The notes under the pieces are model-generated. The model was not told the DNA's origin. It ran no database searches and saw only the letters and a list, made by a program, of their open reading frames with translations. Of a stretch of DNA of 64,000 bases, positions 19,619 through 29,386 are shown one piece after another; within the stretch, counting starts at the first letter, position 1, and every line of letters begins with the position of its first letter. The translations under genes were made by a program, and so were the position numbers. The DNA is from Acidobacteriota bacterium (GTDB lineage Bacteria; Acidobacteriota; Blastocatellia; RBC074): positions 1 through 64,000 of the forward strand of contig JAHBSF010000009.1 in the NCBI GenBank assembly GCA_019639255.1, read 5' to 3'.

Positions 19619-20969
19619 CCTGCCGCACGCGATCGGGAGCCGTGCCTCCGATGGAGGATTTTGTAGCGAGCGACTGCTCGAGCGAAATCGATTCGAAGAG
19701 GTCATCGGAGAAAAGTTCCGAGAATGCACGGTATTCATCCAGCGAAATCTCGGTGAGTTCCAGTTTCCGCGAAATCGCATAGACGACGATACGCCCCGCA
19801 ATTTCGTGGGCTCTGCGAAATTCAAGGCCGCGCCGAACGAGATAATCGGCGAGGTCCGTTGCATTAGTGTAATCGGTTGCTGCTGCACGACGCGCCCTTT
19901 CGCGGTTGAATTCGATGTTGCCGAGCACGATCGTCGTCACGCGAAGACTCCCGGCAACGGTATCTATCGTATCGAAGAGCGCTTCCTTGTCTTCCTGCAG
20001 ATCCTTGTTGTACGCAAGCGGCAATCCTTTTACGAGTGCATACATTGCGGCCGAATGCCCGAAGACCCGCGCGGCTTTGCCCCGAATCAATTCGAGCGAG
20101 TCGGGATTTTTCTTCTGCGGCATCAGGCTGCTGCCGGTGGCGATTGCGTCTCCGAGTATGATGAACCCGAACTCCTGCGTCGAATATACGATGAGGTCTT
20201 CGGCCAGGCGCGACAGGTGCATCATCGTCGTGGCGGCGGCGTTTATGAAGTCGAGGATGTAATCGCGGTCGCTGACGGCGTCGAGACTGTTGCGGGTCAC
20301 GCGGTCGAAACCGAGTTGTCGCGCCATCCATTCCCGATCCACGGGAAAACTCGAACCCGCAAGCGCACCCGACCCGAGCGGCAGAACGTTGGTTCTGCGC
20401 CGCGCGTCGGCGAACCTTTCCGCATCGCGTTCGAGCATATGAAAATACGCCAGCAGGAAATGCGAAAAGAGAATGGGCTGCGCCTTTTGAAGATGCGTGT
20501 ATCCCGGCAGCGGATCATACGGGAAGCGTTCGGCCAGATCTATGAGCGCGGTTTGAGTTTCGCGCAGTAATGATAAGAGTGCGTCTATTTCGTCGCGAAG
20601 AAAAAGGCGCGTTGCGGTTGCAACCTGGTCATTGCGGCTTCGACCGGTGTGGAGCTTGTATCCGGCGGACCCTACGAGTTCTACAAGGCGGGATTCTATA
20701 AAACTGTGCACATCCTCGGCGGACGCATACTCCGCCCTATCGGGCCAATGCGCATCTTCTGCAAGTTCCAGAAGACGGTCGATTCCGCGGCAGATATTAT
20801 CGGATTCCTCTACAGCGATGACGCCCGCACGCCCCAGAGCAGCGGCCTGCACGCGACAAGCCCGGAGATCGGCTTTCAGCAGCCGCTTGTCGAAACGGAA
20901 ACTCGCATTGAATTCGGCGAAAAACGGATCGGTTTCACCCTCAAACCGCCCTCCCCACAACTTCGTCAT
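19578..20969 (-). CDS. argH: argininosuccinate lyase
   Basis: A 463-residue fumarase-superfamily enzyme releasing arginine and fumarate. It starts TKLWGGRFEGETDPFFAEFNASFRFD. SAEDVHSFIESRL, LHTGRSRNDQVATATRL and the signature GSSLMPQKKNPDSLELIRGKA are present. The last eight residues (REITEHTK) and the stop come from the family A palindrome, as in HemY. It lies 40 bases downstream of the secreted PPC-like protein gene, probably on the same transcript. Confidence 0.96.
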   Translation of the reverse strand: MTKLWGGRFEGETDPFFAEFNASFRFDKRLLKADLRACRVQAAALGRAGVIAVEESDNICRGIDRLLELAEDAHWPDRAEYASAEDVHSFIESRLVELVGSAGYKLHTGRSRNDQVATATRLFLRDEIDALLSLLRETQTALIDLAERFPYDPLPGYTHLQKAQPILFSHFLLAYFHMLERDAERFADARRRTNVLPLGSGALAGSSFPVDREWMARQLGFDRVTRNSLDAVSDRDYILDFINAAATTMMHLSRLAEDLIVYSTQEFGFIILGDAIATGSSLMPQKKNPDSLELIRGKAARVFGHSAAMYALVKGLPLAYNKDLQEDKEALFDTIDTVAGSLRVTTIVLGNIEFNRERARRAAATDYTNATDLADYLVRRGLEFRRAHEIAGRIVVYAISRKLELTEISLDEYRAFSELFSDDLFESISLEQSLATKSSIGGTAPDRVRQELEAAREITEHTK

Positions 20970-21009
20970 CTTTTGAATACCATCTGCGGATCGGAATTGG
21001 ATTCGCGGT

Positions 21010-22122
21010 TCAGCCTCGCGGCGGCGCGTACTGTCGAATGAACTTGAGAATCAGGTCGATTTCGGCCTGCGTCTTCGTGCCCGGGCTGACGGCATAGGGG
21101 AACCGCTGCTGCGCTACGGGGCGGATTTGCAGTATGGGCATCTGCGAGTTCCGCAACGGGCCGACTTCCCTGATCTGGGAGCCGCTCAGATTAAAAATGA
21201 ACAACTGCTCGTTGGTGGCATCGACGAGAGTAACCAGTTCCTGCTGAATGCGCAGCCACCCGGTGCGCGATTCGGTCCAGTCATAACTCCCGTCGGGCTT
21301 CTTGACAAGCTTGCGACCGAGCTGCGGATCGTAGGTAACGCTGAAGATGGCGGCTCCCTTCAACTTGATCGCCTTGTCCATCGCGGTTTCCGCCTTTTTG
21401 GCGTCCTTGCGGTGATAGAGGTACATCACACTCAATAGCTCATGCGCTCCGGGTTGATTGTCGTCATCGTTGACGAGCTGTTCGAGTCTGGAGATGGTTT
21501 CGTCGGTATTCTCTCCCGGTTTGAATGCACCTGTGATTGCTTCGAGCCGGTCGCGGTATCCGTCTTCGGTCAATCCCGTACGGTTAATGCGCAGCGTGTA
21601 GCCCACGGGCACATCGCCCTGATCGGCAATCACACCATAGACCCGGATTCGGTATTCGCCGTCTTCAGGCAGCGTAGCGCCCGGAGTGTCGAGCTTGAAT
21701 TCGCTGCTCTGAGGATTTTTCAGCGTCGGCAATCCCTCGCCGGCCTTGGTGTATACCTGCACATTTACGCGCTGGTCGGCCGATTGCAGCATTATCGTGA
21801 ATACATCGGCGCTTGTTGCAGTAAGCAAATAGTCGTCGTAATAGATTCCGGTGGTTATTATGCCGGACTTCTGGGTATCGAGCGCCGCAGTAATCAACCG
21901 GTTGAACGCAAGAGCCGGTACAGTTGCAGGCGGTCGACTCGACGGCGGCGGAGTCGGCTCTTCGCGCTTGACGGATGTTGGCGGCGGAGTCGGTTTCGGT
22001 TTCGGTTTCGGTTTGACTACAGCGGGCAAACGCGCATCTCCGCTTTGTCCGGAAGTCACGGCTGCAAAAGCGCAGATCAGAATGAGCGACAGGGGGAACT
22101 GCACTATCAATCGTCTCATCAT
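21010..22122 (-). CDS. secreted PPC-like protein with C-terminal helical repeat region
   Basis: About 370 residues, not confidently assigned. A signal peptide (MMRRLIVQFPLSLILICAFAA) is followed by a Pro/Lys-rich linker (about residues 30-60). A beta-rich region around 65-190 has the look of a PPC (bacterial pre-peptidase C-terminal) domain: DVFTIMLQSADQRVNVQVY, DGEYRIRVYG. A helical TPR-like part follows (ISRLEQLVNDDDNQPGAHELL, DAKKAETAMDKAI). The gene lies downstream of kinase 1 and upstream of argH on the same strand, with a 212-bp palindrome between it and the kinase gene. Two adjacent ATG codons (22122, 22119) are possible starts. Confidence 0.7.
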   Translation of the reverse strand: MMRRLIVQFPLSLILICAFAAVTSGQSGDARLPAVVKPKPKPKPTPPPTSVKREEPTPPPSSRPPATVPALAFNRLITAALDTQKSGIITTGIYYDDYLLTATSADVFTIMLQSADQRVNVQVYTKAGEGLPTLKNPQSSEFKLDTPGATLPEDGEYRIRVYGVIADQGDVPVGYTLRINRTGLTEDGYRDRLEAITGAFKPGENTDETISRLEQLVNDDDNQPGAHELLSVMYLYHRKDAKKAETAMDKAIKLKGAAIFSVTYDPQLGRKLVKKPDGSYDWTESRTGWLRIQQELVTLVDATNEQLFIFNLSGSQIREVGPLRNSQMPILQIRPVAQQRFPYAVSPGTKTQAEIDLILKFIRQYAPPRG

Positions 22123-22150
22123 CTCAGGCCCTACCTTATCGGAAAGGGAG

Positions 22151-22362
22151 GAGGAAGAAAGTAGAAAGTCCTGAGTGCGAGGGGGAAGAAGTGCTGAGTG
22201 CTGAGTGCTGAGTGCTGAGTGCAGTTTGGAACTGAAGAACTTCAATACAGAGTGTCTGTAATTAAAGTTCCTGATTTCCTGTTTGCACTCAGCACTCAGC
22301 ACTCAGCACTCAGCACTTTCTTCTCCCCCTCGCACTCAGCACTTCTCACTCTTTCTTCCTCT
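22151..22362. repeat. large palindrome with GTGCTGA heptamer tandem arms
   Basis: The left arm (22151-22222) ends in four tandem GTGCTGA units. The right arm (22286-22362) begins with GCACTCA units in inverse, and both continue into GAGGAAGAAAG / CTTTCTTCCTC at the outside. Between them are 63 bases with no recognised gene. It lies between kinase 1 and the PPC-like gene. A one-arm fragment occurs at 47-90. Confidence 0.85.
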
Positions 22363-22367
22363 TCCCA

Positions 22368-24800
22368 TCATCTACTCACATCCTGTGCACAACGAAACCC
22401 GGTGTTGACGTACTCCGGAGTTACACCCGAAGGCCAGTCGACGCGCGTCGCGGGCCATCCTCGTCTGGTCGTCGTGCTGATCTTTTTCAAATCGTTTCCA
22501 AAATATCCGCCCCTGATTACCTTCAAAGTACGAAACCCGGGATCGAGTTCTGCAACCTTGCCGCCCGGGTATGCCGCATAATCGCTCGCAGTCCATTCCC
22601 ATACGTTCCCGATCAGATCCAGCACCTTGAAAGGGCTTGCCCCATCCACATACTGCCCTACGGGTTCGATCCTGCGATTTTCACCCGGGCGAATCGTTAC
22701 GTTCCCGCGGTCGGGTAAAGCCTCATTGCCCCAGGGATAAAGCAGCCCGCCCTCGCCCCGCGCGGCAAACTCCCATTCCTCTTCCGTAGGCAGGCGCTTT
22801 CCCGCCCAGCGAGCGAACGCATTGGCGTCAACCCAGGTTACGTCGGTCACAGGCAAATTGGCTTCGCCTTCCGGGTAACGCTGTCCTCCCCAGACGGGCG
22901 GCGGCGCATAACCGGTTGCATCCAGAAAACTCTGATACTGCTCGTTCGTCACTTCGGTTATGTCGATGAAAAACGGGCCTACAGTGACGGTATGTATGGG
23001 TTTTTCGTCGATTTCACCCGATTCGCGGCCCATCTGAAATTCGCCGCCCTCTATGTATACCATGCCGACCGGCGCGGTCGGAACGGCCGGAGCTTCGGGC
23101 GATGCGGCAGCGCTCGGTACAGGCGCCGGCGTTGCAGCCGGTTCGACGGATTCGCGCCCGAGCCGCCCCATGATCCACCATCCCGCAATCGCTATGACTA
23201 CAACACCGGCCGCCGCCGCCGCGATCAGAGTTACGGGAATGCCGGGCTTTCGCGCTGCTGCTGACGAGCCGGGCGCGGAGATTGCAGACGTCTTTTTTTG
23301 CTGCTCAGCAATGTGTCCGGTCGAATGCGATGCGCCGAGCGATCCGGTCGCCGGGGTCGATGGCGGCATCTGAGCCGTAGGCGGCCGGACGGAGGATGTT
23401 GATTGTTTTACCGGCGCCGTAGGCGATTTCAATACCTCTGTTGCATTGATTGAAGCCACCTGCGTCTCGTATCCGCCGGGCGGCGCGGCGCCCGATTCGT
23501 CCGGGTTTCCGACTCCCTCGCCCGGCACTTTATTTTGTTCGCCCGTAGCCGAAAACGGCACGGTTGTAAATGATTGCAACTGCGGATTCTCGCCCGTAGA
23601 TTGCGGTACGAACACCTGCGTGCCGGCGGGTTGAACAATCAGCGTTGCATCTGCGGGTAAAGAGGACGTGCCCGAAAGAGCCGCTGCGAATTCGCGCGAA
23701 AACTCCAGCGCCGATGGTTGACGCGCGTCCGGATCTTTTGCAAGCGCGCGAAGCACTACGGCTTCGATCGCCGGATTTATATCGGCCCGGATTTCCGTCG
23801 GCGGCTTAGGCGGCTCGGTAACGTGTTTGATCGCCACCCCGGTCGGCGTCTTTGCTATAAACGGAGTCACGCCGGTCAGCATTTCATATGCGACCACGCC
23901 GAGGCTGTAGATGTCCGAACGCGCATCGGCCGGTTCGCCCTGGCACTGTTCGGGCGACATATAATGCGGCGTCCCGATTACCGTCCCGACGTTCGTCAGA
24001 TTCTTTTCCAGACTCAGCGTATCGAGCGCCTGATCGCGCAGCTTGGCGATGCCGAAATCCAGCAGTTTGACGTGATCCTCGCCGCCGTGCGTGTCAAGCA
24101 GCATTATGTTGTCGGGCTTGATGTCCCGATGCACTATTCCGCTTCGATGCGCGGCTTCGAGCGCTGCGCAGGCCTGACGCAATACGACGTAGGTGCGGTC
24201 GGCGGGAACCGTTCCCTGCGCCACAAGCAACTGCCGCAGGCTCTGGCCGTCGAGCAGTTCCATGACGATATAGGTCGTCCCGTCGTTGTCCTCGCCGAAA
24301 TCGTGAATTACGACGGCGTTGGGATGGTGAAGCATCGCCGCAGCGCGGGCCTCGCGGTAGAAGCGCTGTCGGGTTTGCTGGTTGTCTATAACCTCGGGCC
24401 GAAGCACCTTGACCGCCACGGTGTCTCCGATGTGCAGTCTGCGCGCCCGGTATATATCTCCCATACCGCCGCTTGCAATAAACTCATCCAACTGGTACCG
24501 GCCGCCGAGCACCCTACCCGGCGAGATTCCAGTTTGCGGCCGTCCCGTGGCGCCCTGGCCGAACCCACCTTTTGGACCGTCGCTCGTCGCATTGTTTTCC
24601 GGCGACGATGCAGGGGGGAATTCGCCGGACGGGCTTATGACCGTGCGCAGCGAATCATCCGCGCTCGAACCCAACGACGCAGGCGATACGGGGGGAAAGG
24701 GTTTGTCGGGAGTCAACCGTGCCGTTCCGACTGTGGCTCCGCAGTTTGGACACTGAGCGGAACCCTCATTTATTGTCTGGCCGCAACTAGTGCAGAACAT
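22368..24800 (-). CDS. membrane Ser/Thr protein kinase with SUMF1-like extracellular domain (kinase 1)
   Basis: 810 residues. A zinc ribbon (CTSCGQ, CPNCG) occupies residues 3-21. A Hanks-type kinase spans about 98-372 with [31 protein letters not shown] and [12 protein letters not shown] Pro/Ser/Thr-rich linker leads to one membrane helix (about 520-545). A SUMF1/FGE-like domain (about 578-808) has [46 protein letters not shown] and GFRCAQD. The Cys pair of true formylglycine-generating enzymes is absent before GFRCA, so the outer domain is more likely a sensor or binding module. The downstream gene is a secreted protein; the divergent gene is gpmI. Confidence 0.92.
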   Translation of the reverse strand: MFCTSCGQTINEGSAQCPNCGATVGTARLTPDKPFPPVSPASLGSSADDSLRTVISPSGEFPPASSPENNATSDGPKGGFGQGATGRPQTGISPGRVLGGRYQLDEFIASGGMGDIYRARRLHIGDTVAVKVLRPEVIDNQQTRQRFYREARAAAMLHHPNAVVIHDFGEDNDGTTYIVMELLDGQSLRQLLVAQGTVPADRTYVVLRQACAALEAAHRSGIVHRDIKPDNIMLLDTHGGEDHVKLLDFGIAKLRDQALDTLSLEKNLTNVGTVIGTPHYMSPEQCQGEPADARSDIYSLGVVAYEMLTGVTPFIAKTPTGVAIKHVTEPPKPPTEIRADINPAIEAVVLRALAKDPDARQPSALEFSREFAAALSGTSSLPADATLIVQPAGTQVFVPQSTGENPQLQSFTTVPFSATGEQNKVPGEGVGNPDESGAAPPGGYETQVASINATEVLKSPTAPVKQSTSSVRPPTAQMPPSTPATGSLGASHSTGHIAEQQKKTSAISAPGSSAAARKPGIPVTLIAAAAAGVVVIAIAGWWIMGRLGRESVEPAATPAPVPSAAASPEAPAVPTAPVGMVYIEGGEFQMGRESGEIDEKPIHTVTVGPFFIDITEVTNEQYQSFLDATGYAPPPVWGGQRYPEGEANLPVTDVTWVDANAFARWAGKRLPTEEEWEFAARGEGGLLYPWGNEALPDRGNVTIRPGENRRIEPVGQYVDGASPFKVLDLIGNVWEWTASDYAAYPGGKVAELDPGFRTLKVIRGGYFGNDLKKISTTTRRGWPATRVDWPSGVTPEYVNTGFRCAQDVSR

Positions 24801-24949
24801 TTATCTCCACCGTGGTGCGACGCCCGATGAGCGCCGGCAGAATATGGAACGTCGCGCGCTTGTGTATGGATGCGCGGTTGCGCGCGGGAGTTGAAGCATA
24901 ACACAGCCCGCTTTCGCGGTCACGCGCTTTTCGGGTATGATACCTGCGT

Positions 24950-26527
24950 ATGGCAATGACCCGACTGAAGAAACGCCCCCTTTTGCTGGTCATAATCGAC
25001 GGCTTCGGACATAGCGACCGGGTCGAGGGCAATGCCGTAAGGCAGGCCCGCACCCCCAACCTCGATGACATAATGCGGCGATTCCCGCATACACTGATTG
25101 AAGGCTCTGGCGCGCGCGTAGGGCTGCCCCGCGGCTTGATGGGCAACTCCGAAGTCGGTCATATGAATATTGGGGCCGGACGCATAGTTCCGCTCGACAT
25201 CACGCGAATCGATGCCGCAATAGAAAGCGGACGGTTTGCTGAAAATCCCGTACTGCAAAGCGCAATCGATGCAGGAAAGAATACCGCGCTTCACCTTATC
25301 GGCCTCGTCTCCGACGGCGGCGTGCATTCCTCGCTCGATCATCTTTATGCGCTTCTGGATACGGCTGCGCGCCGAGGCGTGCGCCGCCTGTTCATCCACG
25401 GTTTCACCGACGGCCGGGACGCTGCGCCCAACTCCGCCCGCAACTATCTCGAACCCCTTATTGCTCACATCAACAAGACGGGCGCGGGCCGCATCGCTAC
25501 GCTGTGCGGGCGTTACTACTCGATGGACCGCGACAATCGATGGGATCGCATCGAACGCGCATACAGATTGCTCACAGCAGGAGAGGGCGCGGCGTTTACC
25601 GATCCGCTTGCGGGCATAGCCGCTTCGTATGAATTCGGAATTTCGGATGAGTTCATCGAGCCCATTGTAGTAGTTGACGATGCGGGCGAACCCATTGGAA
25701 GAGTCAGTTCGGGCGATTCGGTGATTTTTTTCAATTTCCGCGCCGATCGCGCAAGACAGTTGACTCGCGCATTTTCGGGCCTGAACTTCGACGGTTTTGA
25801 AAGAGAGCGGATCGAAGAGTTGCACTTCGCAACCTTCACACAATATGACAGGGCGTTTAATACGCCCATCATCTTCCCGCCCGTTTCCCTGCGCAATACG
25901 CTGGCTGAAGTCTTTGCGGCAAACGGCGTGCGCAACCTTCGCGCCGCCGAATCCGAAAAGTACGCACACGTGACTTACTTCCTCAATGGAGGCGTTGAAG
26001 CCGAATTTCCCGGCGAACGCAGGTTGCTCATTCCTTCGCCCGAAGTCGCACATTACGATGAACGCCCGGAGATGAGCGCTTACCAACTGACCGACGCCGT
26101 ATTGAACGCGCTTGCCCTGGACCAGAACGACATCATCATCGTCAACTACGCCAATGCCGATATGGTTGGGCATACGGGAAATCTCGCCGCAGCCGTCGCC
26201 GCAGTGGAAACCATTGATACGGTAGCAGGCCGCCTGGTCGAGGCAGTGGAACGAGCCGGAGGCGCAGCCATCATCACGTCCGATCACGGCAACGTCGAAC
26301 AGATGATCGATCCGGAAACCGGATTGAATCACACGGCGCATACCAGTAATCCGGTGCCGCTCATTTTGTGCGATTCGCAGTTCCGCGGGCGCCTGCGCTC
26401 AGACGGTGCACTCGAAGATATTGCCCCGACGCTTTTAGACCTGCTGGGACTTCCGGTCCCGGCTGAAATGACCGGGCGCAGCCTGATAGTCGCCCAGGCT
26501 TCGGGCAAATCGGGTCGCCTCGGATGA
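24950..26527 (+). CDS. gpmI: 2,3-bisphosphoglycerate-independent phosphoglycerate mutase
   Basis: A 525-residue alkaline-phosphatase-superfamily enzyme with two manganese ions, interconverting 3- and 2-phosphoglycerate. Metal and phospho-serine signatures are [72 protein letters not shown] and [11 protein letters not shown]. The start may be 24950 or the ATG two codons later. A TATGAT at 24936-24941 is so close that it would give a nearly leaderless mRNA. Its stop overlaps the GT9 gene start (ATGA). Confidence 0.96.
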   Translation: MAMTRLKKRPLLLVIIDGFGHSDRVEGNAVRQARTPNLDDIMRRFPHTLIEGSGARVGLPRGLMGNSEVGHMNIGAGRIVPLDITRIDAAIESGRFAENPVLQSAIDAGKNTALHLIGLVSDGGVHSSLDHLYALLDTAARRGVRRLFIHGFTDGRDAAPNSARNYLEPLIAHINKTGAGRIATLCGRYYSMDRDNRWDRIERAYRLLTAGEGAAFTDPLAGIAASYEFGISDEFIEPIVVVDDAGEPIGRVSSGDSVIFFNFRADRARQLTRAFSGLNFDGFERERIEELHFATFTQYDRAFNTPIIFPPVSLRNTLAEVFAANGVRNLRAAESEKYAHVTYFLNGGVEAEFPGERRLLIPSPEVAHYDERPEMSAYQLTDAVLNALALDQNDIIIVNYANADMVGHTGNLAAAVAAVETIDTVAGRLVEAVERAGGAAIITSDHGNVEQMIDPETGLNHTAHTSNPVPLILCDSQFRGRLRSDGALEDIAPTLLDLLGLPVPAEMTGRSLIVAQASGKSGRLG

Positions 26528-27567
26528 ATTCCACTCCCCGTACCGTACTGGTTTTGCATCCCGCCGGACTTGCAGACACCGTGCTTGCCCTGCCTGCGCT
26601 CCACGCGCTGCGCCGGCATTTTCCCGATGCGCATATAACCGTCGCCTGCGGTGCACGCTCGGCCGATTACCTGAAACTGGCCTCTGTTGCGGACGAAACG
26701 CTGGCCGTAGGGCGTTTCGGCAGAGAACTTTTCTCACCAGGCATATTCTTCCGAAGCGCATCGGCGTGGAGAAAATTGAGTGAGCGCCGTGACGATCTCG
26801 TCATTACCCTGCGCAAATCCACCGAAAATAGACTCATTCTCAAGCTGCTTCCATCCACATCCCAAAGATCGCTTGCTGATGAGGCTGGGAAGACCATAAC
26901 CGGAGGCATCGCAAACCTGATTGAGCGCCTGACGGGCTCGCTCGGTGCATCCGCTCCTCCTCTGCACCTTGCACAAATGTATCTGAAAGCGCTTGAACCG
27001 CTTGGTGTGCGCCCCACGATACCCGAACCGAAACTCACAACCGACCGCGATGCCGACGCGCGTGTAGACAAACTGCTTGAAAAGCAGGGACGCAAATCCG
27101 GCGACCTTCTTGTAGGTCTGCACCCGGGCGCCGGAGCGCGCGATCCGCATTGGCCCGTAGAGCGTTTTGCCTCCATAGGATCACGGCTTGTTCATAATTT
27201 TCGGGCCAGGGTGGTGGTCTTCGGCGGACCCGGGGAGAGAGGCCTGGCCAGACGCATCGTAAAACAATTGCCCAGGGGCGGCGGATTCTCAGCGGTATCG
27301 CCCGCACCGGCGGATTTCGCTTCCCTGCTGGCTCGATTGAGTGTACTGGTTGCTCACCTGTCCGGCCCCGCTCATCTTGCCGCAGCGCTCGGCGTACCGG
27401 TTGCAGCGATTTCCGGACAACCGCAAGCCACAAACAAGGATTTGCTCGGACACGGGTTGTTGCACATCCGGGGCGCGCGAATCGACCTTATTTCAGAGGA
27501 AGAGGTTTTCGATGCAGCCTGCAGCCTGCTGACTACGAGCCGCGCCGGAACGCTCGGATGGCGCTAA
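26524..27567 (+). CDS. glycosyltransferase family 9 (heptosyltransferase-like)
   Basis: 347 residues. The family-9 pattern is clear: [29 protein letters not shown] at the N-terminus, [22 protein letters not shown] in the middle, and [24 protein letters not shown] near the C-terminus, with the [11 protein letters not shown] nucleotide-sugar site. Family members usually transfer heptose or similar sugars to lipopolysaccharide core. The acceptor is unknown. It is translationally coupled to gpmI. Its TAA stop lies in CTAAATC, the left terminus of a full-length family A element. Confidence 0.88.
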   Translation: MNSTPRTVLVLHPAGLADTVLALPALHALRRHFPDAHITVACGARSADYLKLASVADETLAVGRFGRELFSPGIFFRSASAWRKLSERRDDLVITLRKSTENRLILKLLPSTSQRSLADEAGKTITGGIANLIERLTGSLGASAPPLHLAQMYLKALEPLGVRPTIPEPKLTTDRDADARVDKLLEKQGRKSGDLLVGLHPGAGARDPHWPVERFASIGSRLVHNFRARVVVFGGPGERGLARRIVKQLPRGGGFSAVSPAPADFASLLARLSVLVAHLSGPAHLAAALGVPVAAISGQPQATNKDLLGHGLLHIRGARIDLISEEEVFDAACSLLTTSRAGTLGWR

Positions 27568-27735
27568 ATCGATCCACAGAAGATTGGTACAAAGCCTGAA
27601 ACAGAAGGAGAGATAACGAAACAGACGAAATGAAACGAAAATTACGGGAAAGTTGATTATTTCAGTTTGTTCCGTCTTGTTTCGTTTGTTCCGTTATCTC
27701 TCTTTTTTGTCCCGAAGTCGTGTGGTTTGATTTAG
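27564..27735. repeat. full-length family A palindrome with outer arms
   Basis: A 172-bp element starting CTAAATC and ending GATTTAG. The outer arms of about 30 bp (CTAAATC, CCACA, ACAAA in common) enclose the usual inner arms AGATAACGAAACAGACGAAA / CGTTTGTTCCGTTATCTCTC. It fills most of the space between the convergent GT9 and sigma-factor genes and contains the GT9 stop codon. The outer right arm recurs at 44821-44857 and the outer left arm at 17038. Confidence 0.85.
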
Positions 27736-27759
27736 TAACAGTTCGGTTAAAAGTTCGGT

Positions 27760-28335
27760 TCAATCCTTGAACAGGGCGCGCAGTTGCTCCCGCAATTTGT
27801 TCATTCCCAGACGGATTCGAGTCTTGACGGTGCCGAGCGGAAGGCCCGTATGCACAGCGATTTCGCTGTGGCTGAGTCCAAGGTAAAAGGCCAGATCTAT
27901 GACTTCGCGCTGTTCGGGCGTCAACTCCGCAATCGCCGCCCTCACCATTCGCGCGCGTTCATCATCCATCGCAACGCGCTCGGGTGAGGCATCAGAACTC
28001 GCGGCTTGAAGCGCAGTTTCTATCGGCTCCCGGCGCAGTTGTTCGACCCTTCCAGCGCGAAGGCGGTCAAGCGCGCGGCTGCGGCCTATCGTCAGCAGCC
28101 AGGCCAGCGGCGTTCCGCGATCGGGATCGTACTTTTGAGCCTGTAGCCAAACCTGTGTATAGGCGTCGACAAGCACTTCTTCAGCCGTAGCTGGATTCGA
28201 TGTAATTCGCAGGATCAGGCCGTACATCAGTCGGCTCGAAGAGTCGTAAAGCTCCCCAAGGGCAGACTGCTCCCCGGCGGCAATCCGACGGATCAAATCG
28301 GTCCAGTCAGAATCGCGAATGCTCCGGTCCTTCAT
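27760..28335 (-). CDS. ECF-type RNA polymerase sigma factor
   Basis: About 191 residues. Region 2 (DLIRRIAAGEQSALGELYDSS, AEEVLVDAYTQVWLQAQKYDPDRG, AWLLTIGRSRALDRLR) and region 4 (LTPEQREVIDLAFYLGLSHSEIAVHTGLPLGTVKTRIRLGMNKLREQL) are both complete. No anti-sigma gene adjoins it, which is unusual for this SigK-like type. The start at 28335 is uncertain because AGGAG touches the ATG; a longer in-frame extension runs to 28485. A 14-bp tandem repeat (GAGAAATTCCAGGA) lies over the start region. Confidence 0.88.
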   Translation of the reverse strand: MKDRSIRDSDWTDLIRRIAAGEQSALGELYDSSSRLMYGLILRITSNPATAEEVLVDAYTQVWLQAQKYDPDRGTPLAWLLTIGRSRALDRLRAGRVEQLRREPIETALQAASSDASPERVAMDDERARMVRAAIAELTPEQREVIDLAFYLGLSHSEIAVHTGLPLGTVKTRIRLGMNKLREQLRALFKD

Positions 28336-28555
28336 CTCCTGGAATTTCTCTGATCCTGGAATTTCTCTGTTGGAAGCCAACCCCAGCCGAACGTTTGCAG
28401 TGAACACCGGCAGGATATCCCGGTGCGACAAACCCGGAGAGTTATCGTCGATTCCGGATTCCCTGTCGCAAACTCCGCCGATCATAAGCTAAAATGCGCG
28501 GGCTGCCAAGTTGAAGGCAAGACAGTTGGACCTGAATCGAGAGGAGCAGAGCCCG

Positions 28556-29272
28556 ATGAGTTCTTTAAGCAATGCCGTAGTCCTGATTACCGGATCCGCC
28601 GGGAATCTCGGTGCAGCAGTTACGCGCAGGCTGATCGACTCTGATGCGCGTCTTGCGCTCGTCGACCGGTCGGCGGATCGCCTCAAGCGCATTTACCCGG
28701 ATCTGGTCGATTCGCCGGCATGCGCAATGATAGGCGGCGTAGATCTTACCGACGCCTCTACGATCGAACGCGCCGCAGCCGAAGCCGTCGAAAGATTCGG
28801 ACGCATCGACGCCCTCGTTAATACAGCCGGCGGATACAGGGCCGGAGCAACGGTTGCCGAAACGCCGCTGGAAGACTGGGATTTCCTGTTCAACCTGAAT
28901 GCGCGCTCGCTCTTTCTTGTATGCCGCACGGTCGTGCCTTATATAAAAAGACGCGGCAGCGGCCGTATCGTAAACGTCGGCTCGCGCGCAGGACTTCGGG
29001 GCGATCCGAATGCCGCGCTTTATTGCGCATCCAAAGCCGTAGTCATAAGGCTTACCGAAAGCCTCGCCGCCGAATTGAAAGACGACGGAATAAACGTCAA
29101 CTGTATTCTGCCCGGTATGATCGACACGCCGCAGAATCGTTCGGCAATTCCCACGGCGGATTTTTCGCGCTGGGTGACTCCCGAGTCGCTAGCCGATGTC
29201 ATACACTTCCTGCTTTCCGATGCCGCAAGAGATATCAGCGGGGCGTCGATTCCCGTCTTCGGACGAAGCTGA
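28556..29272 (+). CDS. short-chain dehydrogenase/reductase
   Basis: 238 residues with the classical SDR fold. The cofactor motif is LITGSAGNLGAAVTRRL. An Asp follows beta strand 2 (LALVDRS), suggesting NAD(H). NTAGGYRAG and the active-site serine region VGSRAGLRG follow, with YCASKAV containing the YxxxK pair. Substrate unknown. The start at 28556 has GAGAGGAG upstream. It ends at the edge of a family A palindrome and is convergent with an alpha/beta hydrolase. Confidence 0.9.
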   Translation: MSSLSNAVVLITGSAGNLGAAVTRRLIDSDARLALVDRSADRLKRIYPDLVDSPACAMIGGVDLTDASTIERAAAEAVERFGRIDALVNTAGGYRAGATVAETPLEDWDFLFNLNARSLFLVCRTVVPYIKRRGSGRIVNVGSRAGLRGDPNAALYCASKAVVIRLTESLAAELKDDGINVNCILPGMIDTPQNRSAIPTADFSRWVTPESLADVIHFLLSDAARDISGASIPVFGRS

Positions 29273-29386
29273 AGAGAGATAACGGAACAGACGAAAATAG
29301 ACGGAATATACGGAAAGAATCCCGAACGGTTGGTTCTTTTCCGTATATTCCGTCTATTTTCGTCTTTTCCGTTATCCCTCTTCAGT
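29268..29386. repeat. family A palindrome, convergent SDR/hydrolase junction
   Basis: The left arm (from TGAAGAGAGATAACGG) and the right arm (ending CCGTTATCCCTCTTCA) match over more than 45 bp, including the copy-specific GACGGAATATACGGAAA. Both flanking stop codons are TGA and both sit at the outer edge, directly followed by AGAGAG or AGAGGG in their own reading direction. Confidence 0.9.

Noticed and set aside
22195-22320. CRISPR-like array
   Set aside because: The units are contiguous 7-mers in two inverted blocks, with no spacers and no cas genes.
22368-24800. Calling the SUMF1 domains formylglycine-generating enzymes
   Set aside because: The active-site Cys pair is absent in both kinases, and no sulfatase gene is nearby.
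24936-24941. TATGAT as the gpmI promoter
   Set aside because: It would start transcription within a few bases of the ATG and has no good -35 element, so a promoter call is not justified.
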